From Lentisphaerae bacterium ADurb.Bin082 (GTDB lineage Bacteria > Verrucomicrobiota > Lentisphaeria > Oligosphaerales > Oligosphaeraceae), in NCBI GenBank assembly GCA_002070945.1, contig MWEG01000039.1, positions 1-53,585 of the forward strand: 53,585 bases of DNA. Direction: 5' to 3'. Numbering within the stretch: position 1 is the first letter of the stretch; the number at the start of each line of letters is the position of its first letter. Positions 8,203-15,434 of this stretch are shown piece after piece. Position numbers and translations under genes: made by a program. The notes under the pieces were generated by a model. It had not been told where the DNA came from. It worked only from the letters and a program-made list of their open reading frames with translations, and searched no databases.

Positions 8203-9078
8203 TCATCTCAAAAAGAGTTCCTTGTACTGCATTGGAGCGTACCCTTTGATTTCTTTAAAGCGGCGGCTGAAATGATACGGATCAGGGTAACCCAGCTCCT
8301 TTGCAATTTGTTTGATGCTGGCGGTGCTTGAAGCCAGCATTTCGGCGGCGATATCCATTCTGATGCTGTCAATATAATTTTTGGAGGTCATCCCGGTTTC
8401 TTTCTTGAACAGCCGATTGAGCTGTGAGATGCTGATATTGCAGAACTCGGTCATTACGTCAAGGCTCCAGTATTTCCCTGGGGCCTTTCGTATTTCTCCC
8501 AAAAGCTGTTCGAACACCGCATCTTTATTCTGCACCAGGTTTTTATTTTCTAAATACAAATCCATCAGGAGCTTCTGAAGCTCGATATTGGCCATGATCT
8601 GGGCATTGTCAGAGTGGTCCAATGCCAGTTCAATGACGGACAGCAGTCGCCGCGCCTTCCCTATTCTGAAAATGCCGCTTTTAATGATCCCTGTCTCAAG
8701 CAGATAGTCTGCAAGAGGGCCGCAAAACGATATCGCGTCTTCAACGTATGCTTCCTTCAGTCCGCCATAATTATGTTGAAAGCCTGGCGCAACCAATATC
8801 CCGTCTCCCTTTTTGACCTCCTTCAACTTGCCATCGCCTGCGCAAAACCAGCCGCATCCGTCGTACATGTGCGATAGATCGTAGAATTCAAAGCGCCTCA
8901 AAGGCAAGCTTTTCGGCGCCGTAGGTCGGGCGGCATTCCCTCGTATAAATTTGCATATCCACAGCCCATACCGGCGGTGCACATCGCGGATCCCCTTGGG
9001 AAGAGGGTGAATGGCGGGAAGGTAATTAATGGCATTGTTCATGGCGATTTTATCCATTGTTAAATAATTTGTCTGCAT
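8203..9078 (-). CDS. AraC-family transcriptional regulator
   Basis: A ~291-residue DNA-binding regulator. The N-terminal ~170 residues form a cupin-like sensor region (FEFYDLSHMYDGCGWF..., KKGDGILVAPGFQHNYGG). The C-terminal ~100 residues carry the two helix-turn-helix motifs of AraC proteins (ISQLNRLFKKETGMT; IKQIAKELGYPDPYHFSRRF followed by KGYAPMQYK). The start is uncertain: the frame is open from a TTG at 9111, and ATGs at 9078, 9057 and 9042 lack clear ribosome sites. It is divergent from the pseudopilin gene at 9402, with a 323-base spacer that should hold both promoters; a role as activator of the 9402-15248 operon in response to a sugar is an inference from this layout. Confidence 0.85.
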   Translation of the reverse strand: MQTNYLTMDKIAMNNAINYLPAIHPLPKGIRDVHRRYGLWICKFIRGNAARPTAPKSLPLRRFEFYDLSHMYDGCGWFCAGDGKLKEVKKGDGILVAPGFQHNYGGLKEAYVEDAISFCGPLADYLLETGIIKSGIFRIGKARRLLSVIELALDHSDNAQIMANIELQKLLMDLYLENKNLVQNKDAVFEQLLGEIRKAPGKYWSLDVMTEFCNISISQLNRLFKKETGMTSKNYIDSIRMDIAAEMLASSTASIKQIAKELGYPDPYHFSRRFKEIKGYAPMQYKELFLR

Positions 9079-9401
9079 TATAATATATACATCTTTTGAA
9101 TAATTTTTCAATTCTCGGGCAATAAAAGATAATTGTGATGCTTACACAGTGATGTATCTTGTGGGATCAATCCATTCTGTCCATTGAAATTCCACTTTTC
9201 CACAATTCCGTCACATATAAATTGGATGTGCATTTTCTGTTCGGCCATTCATGCGGGAGGTGAAAACAGGAAAACGTCTGCATTCTGTCATTTCTGAAAT
9301 AGGGAGGGTTTACAGTTGAGATCTGACCCGGATATTGGAAAGCAGAGTTGCTTCGGTCGCCAAGTCAAAGTCCAATAACGTCATTTCAGGAGGAAAATCC
9401 C
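9079..9401. promoter_or_regulatory. Divergent control region, AraC regulator / pseudopilin operon
   Basis: A 323-base AT-rich spacer between divergent genes. I could not define confident -35/-10 boxes. AGGAGG at 9389-9394 is the ribosome site for the gene at 9402. No repeats of the window's families are inserted here, unlike most other spacers of this size. Confidence 0.4.
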
Positions 9402-10187
9402 ATGTGTCAGTATTACTCATCAGGAGATCGACAGATGCAGCTGGAAAAACAGCAGCATGGAAAGCTTACCCTTGGTTTGACAGTAATTATTGGAGATTTG
9501 CAGCCAAGGAAGCGCAAATCTCAGAAGCGCAGGTATTTTACTTTGGTAGAGCTGTTGGTTGTCATCGCGATTATTGCCATACTTGCTTCGATGTTGCTGC
9601 CTGCATTGAGCAAGGCGCGTGAGAAAGCCAGAACCATCAGTTGTCTGAACAAAGAAAAGCAGATGTCTTTGACCGCCTTTTTATATTTGGGTGACAATGA
9701 GGACTACCTGCCTGCGGCGAGGATTAATGGTTCTGCTGACGACCCGATGAATTGGTATATCCGATTGTACGAATATGAACCATCATTGTTTTTCAAGCAG
9801 GGCTGGAAGCTCAATCTGCCATCCAATCCATTGTGTCCGGGTGAAATGGCGTCAAGGAATCTGGAAAAAATTCCTTACCCATTTCATCCAACAGTTACCA
9901 TAACCCTGGATCTCAATGGCTACAGATATTGGGGAGGGTATGGTTTCAATCAGTATTGCGGCTATGGCGTGAAAACGGATAGCTTCTACCTCCCGATGGG
10001 GAAAATTCATTCCTTCAAAACGCTTTCGTCAAAATGGATGATCGGAGAAAGTTGGATAGGTGTTTGCACTGTTAACTGGCCCAATGCATACCGTCACAAC
10101 AACGCAATGAACGTTGCGTATATGGATGGCCACGCAAGTTTGCATCAGAAGGCGCCTGAACAATTGATCTGGTTTAATAAAAACTGA
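9402..10187 (+). CDS. Prepilin-like exported protein (pseudopilin, H-X9-DG type)
   Basis: A 261-residue protein. The ATG at 9402 follows AGGAGG by seven bases. After an unusually long basic leader (~45 residues, ending QKRRY) comes the class III signal [17 protein letters not shown], with Glu at +5 but Tyr, not Gly, at -1. The helix continues into [17 protein letters not shown], typical of PulG-like proteins of PVC bacteria. The C-terminal domain ends with AYMDGHASL, the DG motif of the family. First gene of a probable operon (kinase relic, aminotransferase relic, three exported proteins) divergent from the AraC regulator. Role unknown; surface or periplasmic display linked to the downstream enzymes is an inference. 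Confidence 0.8.
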   Translation: MCQYYSSGDRQMQLEKQQHGKLTLGLTVIIGDLQPRKRKSQKRRYFTLVELLVVIAIIAILASMLLPALSKAREKARTISCLNKEKQMSLTAFLYLGDNEDYLPAARINGSADDPMNWYIRLYEYEPSLFFKQGWKLNLPSNPLCPGEMASRNLEKIPYPFHPTVTITLDLNGYRYWGGYGFNQYCGYGVKTDSFYLPMGKIHSFKTLSSKWMIGESWIGVCTVNWPNAYRHNNAMNVAYMDGHASLHQKAPEQLIWFNKN

Positions 10188-10204
10188 ACAAGTTTGCGAA
10201 ACGC

Positions 10205-10558
10205 ATGACAATGAACGCATCGCTGATCATCGGTGTTGATGGCGGGGGCACCCATAGCAGGTTGGTGGCGGTGCTTGGTGATGGAACTGTGCTAGGCGTC
10301 GGCAATGGCGAGGGTTTGAACTACTACGCCATTGGCATGGCGTCGGCAAGAACGAGACTGAAACACGCTGTTGACAAATTGCTGGCAAAAATTGGCCGCA
10401 CCGATTATGATGGCCTGTCGCTTGGCCTGTCGGCGCAGGATTCCAGGGCGGATGCCGTCGTTACTGCAAGTTTTGCCGGTGATGTTTTTCTGCCCGATAA
10501 ACTTTTACGTTCAGCTTCCAGAACAGCAAGGTTCTGCCAGCAGGAGAGGGTGGAATGA
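10205..10558 (+). pseudogene. Truncated BadF/N-acetylglucosamine-kinase-type ATPase
   Basis: The first ~98 codons encode the N-terminal ATP-binding lobe of the BadF/BadG/BcrA/BcrD family: IIGVDGGGTHSRLVAVLGDG (phosphate loop), GLNYYAIG, DGLSLGLSAQDSRADAV. Family members are about 300 residues. Around base 10497 the homology stops, and the frame runs out in an unrelated tail (SASRTARFCQQERVE) that is out-of-frame aminotransferase sequence. The second half of the kinase is missing, so this is a deletion product rather than a small native protein. Confidence 0.7.
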
Positions 10559-11136
10559 ACACAACCGGCAATGAAGACCTTTTCGAGCGGTGCTGGCATT
10601 TTCACCATGCCGGGCGAGCTTCTGGCGGACGGGAGGCGCTGACCGTTAACACACTGATGGGAACCAGCGCACGGATGGCGGAATGGGAAGCGGCTGTCCT
10701 GGATGCTCAATTAGACAGATTGCCAGAGCAATGCGTCCATAGGCAGAAAAGCATCAGAGCGATGATGGAGGGGCTGGCAGGCCTGCCGGGCATCATTCTG
10801 CCGCCGGAAGACCCCTGGGTCACAGCCCTGAGCGGGTTCCTGTTCCAGTTCCAGTGGAAGGGAAGCAAGGCAAGCCGCGATGAATTTGTCAAAGCTGTGC
10901 GGGCAGAGGGCATTCCATGCAGCACAGGCTATGTGCCGCTGCATCGCATGAGCATGCTGCAAGACCCAGCTTTCGAAAAAGCGACAGGCAGAAAATTTGA
11001 GCAGGAAGAAGTGCTCTCCGCCGCAGAGGAGCTGTCCAAAACAGCCGTATGGTTTGTCAGCAACGTCCTCTTGGCTGACGCAGAAGTTGTCGATAAGGTC
11101 GTGCAAGCTGTCAGAAAGGTTGCGACGCAGCTGTAG
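10501..11136 (+). pseudogene. Truncated DegT/DnrJ/EryC1-type aminotransferase (C-terminal part)
   Basis: The frame is open from 10501, directly after a TAA at 10498. It reads FSFQNSKVLPAGEGG, the PLP-lysine motif of this family, then FERCWHFHHAGR, SARMAEWEAAVLDAQLDRL and GYVPLH, ending at a normal C-terminus. The N-terminal ~180 residues of the PLP fold are gone. An ATG at 10555 behind GGAGAGGGTGGA could restart translation, but it lies after the PLP lysine, so the product could not be an active aminotransferase. Together with the kinase stub it marks a deletion that joined two adjacent genes. Confidence 0.75.
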
Positions 11137-11195
11137 GAACGCAGCCAGCAAGGAAGAGTCGCATTCCCGCAGAATAATAAGCAAGGAGGCTGGTT

Positions 11196-13055
11196 ATGAT
11201 GTGGAAGTTTTTTGTCATGGCAGCGTTGTGCTCGGCCATCACTTTGGCGGGGGAAAATCCCTACATTGAGCCAAAGACACCAGAAAAAATGCCTTTCTCG
11301 GCAACACTTACGCCGGGCGGGGCTGTGGATATTACGCTGGACGGACAACGCTATGTGGTCAAGGCGGATTTTTCGTTGCGTCCAGGCTGGGCAAAGTTCA
11401 CGGAAGACAAGGCCGAAGGATTCACAGCAATGACATGCACCGGCAAGGAACTGACTGCGGAAGGTTCTGGGTTTAAGCTGGTTCGGCGCATTGAAATGAC
11501 AGACGAGGCAATTACGGTGACAGATAGGATCACGAATACCTCCAGCGAGAATCTGCCGTTGATGTACAGGCAATACGTTACCATAGACGCAATAAAGGAA
11601 TACAGACTCTGCGGATATCGCATCTATTCCTCGCACGGCGCTGGCAACGACAGCATTAATTCGACAACAATCGTCATGCCTGAAGAGGGCGGCTCGCTTG
11701 GCATGTTGGCGCTGAACGATGTGTTCCGCGTGCATTTCAAGGCGTTCGCGAGGCGAAAATCTTACGGTATAGGCGACGACGAACTGGTTGTCAAGCCTGG
11801 TGTGACGCAAGAAATGTCCTTCGCCCTGTTTCCCTCCCGCGCCTCCGACTATTACTCACAGATCAATGCAATGCGCCGATATCTTGGCGTCAACTATGAG
11901 ATTCCATGCGGTTTTACGTATATGGCGCCTAACCCGAAAGGCGTGAAAAGCCTCCACCCTGATTACGACCAATTGGGCAAGGACTCCACCGTTGAGGAAA
12001 TCCGCGACCGGTTGAACTATAAATCCGTCGATTATGTCTGCGACCTGGCTGTGCCCCTGCTCGGTGAGCCGCACCAAGGCTCGGCCTGGCTTGAGTTGTG
12101 CAACCCTCAGCTGCATCGCGAGTTCCACAAGAAGATTCGCGAAGCGCGACCGACTGTCAAGATCTTCCATTTCTTTCACTGCTTCATTGAATTCAAAGAC
12201 CGCCTCGGCAAGGGATTTGAAAACGACAAATGTCTTTTGCCCAATGGGAACCAGGCCGACTACCGAAATCCGAACGTGCCGCTTTATCTGCCCATTGAAG
12301 GCGGCAAGTGGGCTGAGTGCAAGGAAAAAACGCTTGACAAGCTCAAGAACGATTTTGGCGTGGACGGCATTTTCTGGGACGAGTTTCCGTACAGCGCTGC
12401 ACGGTACCATTACGGTGCGCCATGGGACGGGGTCTCTGCCGACATAGACCCCAGGACACATGAAATCCAGCGCCTCAAATCATCGGTTCCGCTCATTACG
12501 CTACCTTGGCGCAAACGCATGGTGGAGTGGATTGCCGACAACAAGCTCATGCTGATTGTCAATGGCGGCGGCGCATATACCAGGACAATGATGGAATTTT
12601 TCAAGAAAAATAAATTTATTGCCTTCCGGGAGACTGGTGCAATCTCCAATCTCTATGTCACTCATCTGTCTACGCCGATTGGCTTGGCTGATCACATCAC
12701 GGAAAGAAATGAGAAGGACTGCTATCATAACATCGTCAAGCATTTGGACTATGGTTGCGTATACTTCTACTATCATGAGCAAGTCGCGCCGTTTACCCAC
12801 GAGACCATAACCAAGCACATGTTCCCGATTACACCTATCGAGCTTCACGAAGGGTATATCATCGGCAAGGAGCGAATCCTTACCAACCGCCCCGGAATCT
12901 ATGGCTTTGGCGACGCTTCCGAGGCCGAACTGTATTTTTACAATGCGGACGGCTATGAAGTTGAAAGGAAGGCCAAGGCAATCAAGAAAGATGGCAAGCT
13001 CTATTACGAGATTGCATTAGGGGAGATGGAATCCTGCGCAATCGTCAGAAAATAG
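11196..13055 (+). CDS. Exported TIM-barrel protein of an unnamed family (paralogue of 21021-23450)
   Basis: A 619-residue protein. AAGGAGG precedes the ATG at 11196, and residues 1-18 are a signal peptide (MMWKFFVMAALCSAITLAG). The first ~220 residues look like a beta-sandwich resembling GH-associated N-terminal domains (RRIEMTDEAITVTDRITNTS). A barrel-like region follows, with VDYVCDLAVPLL, KIFHFFHCFIEF and DGIFWDEFPYSAARYHYG (Asp/Glu pair typical of retaining glycosidases). A terminal segment PITPIELHEGYIIGKERI matches ITITEIYPGIVVGKNKI in the 809-residue protein, so the two are paralogues with different N-termini. I cannot assign a known GH family. It is followed at 68 bases by two carbohydrate-binding-type genes. 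Confidence 0.7.
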   Translation: MMWKFFVMAALCSAITLAGENPYIEPKTPEKMPFSATLTPGGAVDITLDGQRYVVKADFSLRPGWAKFTEDKAEGFTAMTCTGKELTAEGSGFKLVRRIEMTDEAITVTDRITNTSSENLPLMYRQYVTIDAIKEYRLCGYRIYSSHGAGNDSINSTTIVMPEEGGSLGMLALNDVFRVHFKAFARRKSYGIGDDELVVKPGVTQEMSFALFPSRASDYYSQINAMRRYLGVNYEIPCGFTYMAPNPKGVKSLHPDYDQLGKDSTVEEIRDRLNYKSVDYVCDLAVPLLGEPHQGSAWLELCNPQLHREFHKKIREARPTVKIFHFFHCFIEFKDRLGKGFENDKCLLPNGNQADYRNPNVPLYLPIEGGKWAECKEKTLDKLKNDFGVDGIFWDEFPYSAARYHYGAPWDGVSADIDPRTHEIQRLKSSVPLITLPWRKRMVEWIADNKLMLIVNGGGAYTRTMMEFFKKNKFIAFRETGAISNLYVTHLSTPIGLADHITERNEKDCYHNIVKHLDYGCVYFYYHEQVAPFTHETITKHMFPITPIELHEGYIIGKERILTNRPGIYGFGDASEAELYFYNADGYEVERKAKAIKKDGKLYYEIALGEMESCAIVRK

Positions 13056-13122
13056 GGAAGCCAAACGAACAGTCGCGCTTGTGGCATGACAGAACCACGA
13101 GGGGCGCAGCTAAGGGGGTATA

Positions 13123-14427
13123 ATGAAAACAATGAAAAAGCTGCTTGCAAATGCACTGCTTGCCTGCATTGCAGGCTATGCTGCCGAAATTCGGATTTCA
13201 TCCGAACCTGCGCTTCCCACCGCAAACCAAGTCGCCAATGGCAGCTTTGACGGCAGCATAACAGGCTGGAGCGCATCAAATGGAAACGAGGCGCGCATTG
13301 CCTTTGACGACGCGGAGGGGCGTTTTGCGGCGGGGTGCATAAGGCTGGCAGGCGAAGAGGGGCAGCAGGTCTGCGCAAGCAGATACATTAAGTTTGACAA
13401 GTCCATCCCTAAAGGCGGCAACCTCTTCCTGCGCTTCGCCTGCAAAAAAGTAGGCACCGACTTCGAAAAGGCAGCGGAAAGCGTGTCATTTCAGCTCAGC
13501 ATGCCTGACGGCAAAAGCAAGTTCATCCCAGTGCCCAACATCCTGATTGAGGATCATGACTGGGCCGAATATGAGTCTCATGTCATACTTGACGAAGAGT
13601 GCGTTGGCGGAACGCTCAGTCTTTGCTATAATGACCAGATTGGCACAGTGTATTTTGACGACATCGAAATGTACACAGGCCGTGTTTCGCTGAAGATCAC
13701 CGTTTCCGGAAAGGCACTTGAGCATATCCTCGTGCGCAGTTCCATTGACGGGGTCGTGCTTTCAGAAAATGCCAGCGGAAATACGTTTGACAGGACTCTT
13801 GATGTGCCGGCATTTGGAAGCTACTGCGTGGAAGTCATGGAGGCGGACGGAAGGAAATCCTCGCAGCTGTATCCGGCAAATTATGATGCCAATGTGCCTG
13901 CCACAGAGCATGTCCATCCGCTGACTCCAATCAGGCGCCTCATTTTTGCGCCGAACTCCTCCAGGGCAGAGCAGTTCCAGTTCGAACTCAAGGAGGTTTT
14001 GCCTGACAAGAGTTTGGCAATGCTTGAGTTTGACACAAGGCTCATGATTCCAGCCGAGTCCACTGCACGTGGCGGCCTTATGGGGCATTGTTGTGCGCTG
14101 AAAGTCTTTGTCAACGGAACGCAGCTCACTGAAAAGAATATGGTTCATCCGGAATACGTAGTAATCTTTGCCAACGGACGCAGCGGCAAGATGTACGGAA
14201 ACAACGGTTATACACTAAGCTATAGCACTACAATCTGCCCGCTTGATATTGAAAACAGCTATTGCCCCGTGAATATCGGCGACAGGAATCCGTTCAAAAT
14301 GAAACTGAATGTGTCTGGTCTGCTGAAGGCGGGGACAAACGTGATTTCTTTCTTGAATACATACCCAACCAGTCCCATATATTCCTTCGATGTCTGCGTT
14401 GAAAATGCGAGGATTGAGATTAAATGA
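13123..14427 (+). CDS. Exported protein with CenC-like carbohydrate-binding domain
   Basis: A 434-residue protein. AAGGGGG lies eight bases before the ATG at 13123; residues 1-20 form a signal peptide (KTMKKLLANALLACIAGYAAE). Residues ~35-180 resemble a CBM4/9-type (CenC) jelly roll: VANGSFDGSITGWSAS at the start and GTVYFDDIEMYTG at the end. The remaining ~250 residues are beta-rich, without a recognised catalytic motif, and include LKVFVNGTQLTEKNMVHPEY and KAGTNVISFLNTY, which is wording seen in GH2-like sugar-binding sandwiches. It overlaps the next gene by four bases (ATGA). It is probably a non-catalytic glycan-binding partner of the 619-residue protein. Confidence 0.65.
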   Translation: MKTMKKLLANALLACIAGYAAEIRISSEPALPTANQVANGSFDGSITGWSASNGNEARIAFDDAEGRFAAGCIRLAGEEGQQVCASRYIKFDKSIPKGGNLFLRFACKKVGTDFEKAAESVSFQLSMPDGKSKFIPVPNILIEDHDWAEYESHVILDEECVGGTLSLCYNDQIGTVYFDDIEMYTGRVSLKITVSGKALEHILVRSSIDGVVLSENASGNTFDRTLDVPAFGSYCVEVMEADGRKSSQLYPANYDANVPATEHVHPLTPIRRLIFAPNSSRAEQFQFELKEVLPDKSLAMLEFDTRLMIPAESTARGGLMGHCCALKVFVNGTQLTEKNMVHPEYVVIFANGRSGKMYGNNGYTLSYSTTICPLDIENSYCPVNIGDRNPFKMKLNVSGLLKAGTNVISFLNTYPTSPIYSFDVCVENARIEIK

Positions 14428-15248
14428 GAAGGATATTGTTCGCTGCATTGACAGTGCCACTATTCACGTGCATGGCCGGCGCAACCGGCAAGGCAGCCGT
14501 AGGGACGGAGCAGACGAACAAGACGGATGCTGCGGAAGCCGGAATGCCGACATTCAGGCGCTCCGTATACGTGTGCACGCTGAAGCCAGACCCACCGCCT
14601 GTGCCAGATGGCGACCCCGGAGAATGGAACACCATCAGCACGGAATATCAAATGCTGGATAAAAATACGGCATGGGGCAGGGACGAGTATGATGGCGAGA
14701 GCGACCTCTCCGGCACCATCAAACTCTGCTATGACGCCAATTATCTGTATATCCTTGCCGACGTGGTTGATGATGTGCTTGTCTTCAAAAGCGGCGTGCA
14801 GATGCTCAACGCGGATCATATTGAACTGGACTTCGTGCCAGTGCTTGAGGACGAGGCCAGGGGGTCTATCCCAATGAATGCTGAAATGCGAGTCATTGGC
14901 ATGACGCCCTGCGCGGTCGAAAAAACTATTGATGCGCAGCAAGTTATGGAGAATGTGGCGCTCCTTGCCGGTCCTGTGGGCATTGATATGTCCGGAATTG
15001 GTGTTGGTGGTTCCATGACGGAAGACGGATACATCCTGGAAGCGCGCATCCCATGGAGAGTGCTGGGAATTCAACAGAACAGGGTGAAGAGAGGCGAAGT
15101 CTTCGGCATTGAGGTGTACATCTCTGATTTTGACACGGGCAAGAGGCAGGAAACCATGACGACCTTGGACGGACGTGAGTGGAAAGGGCGCAGATACGAG
15201 CAGATTCCAAAGTTCATTCTTGGCGGTACTGACGGAAAGGCCGAATGA
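14424..15248 (+). CDS. Exported CBM9-like sugar-binding protein
   Basis: A 274-residue protein with a signal peptide (RRILFAALTVPLFTCMAGATG). From about residue 50 it follows the CBM9/DOMON-like pattern: DGDPGEWNTI, IKLCYDANYLYILADVVDD, a central NADHIELDF, and YILEARIPWRVLGI followed by GIEVYISD. In CBM9 modules this fold binds sugar chain ends. The gene overlaps the previous one by four bases and is the last of the 9402-15248 operon, followed by a strong hairpin. Confidence 0.7.
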   Translation: MRRILFAALTVPLFTCMAGATGKAAVGTEQTNKTDAAEAGMPTFRRSVYVCTLKPDPPPVPDGDPGEWNTISTEYQMLDKNTAWGRDEYDGESDLSGTIKLCYDANYLYILADVVDDVLVFKSGVQMLNADHIELDFVPVLEDEARGSIPMNAEMRVIGMTPCAVEKTIDAQQVMENVALLAGPVGIDMSGIGVGGSMTEDGYILEARIPWRVLGIQQNRVKRGEVFGIEVYISDFDTGKRQETMTTLDGREWKGRRYEQIPKFILGGTDGKAE

Positions 15249-15366
15249 CAATGGACTAAACACGGACGAAAGAGCGGTCGGCTCGGTCGGAGAAGAGCTT
15301 GTATGCCAATGACTTGAGGATAGTAGTACAATAGCCTTTTTGGGGTGAGAAAGGTGGATGCCAAGA

Positions 15367-15405
15367 CGCCAAGAGCGCCAAGAAAAAATCTTGGCGCTCT
15401 TGGCG
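15367..15405. terminator. Bidirectional terminator hairpin
   Basis: CGCCAAGAGCGCCAAG, a seven-base AAAAAAT loop, and CTTGGCGCTCTTGGCG: a perfect 16-base-pair stem between the convergent ends of the genes at 15248 and 15435. There is no T tract on either side, but position and stability argue for transcript separation. Confidence 0.65.
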
Positions 15406-15434
15406 CTTAGTTCCTCCTCATTGAGGTCTCTATC

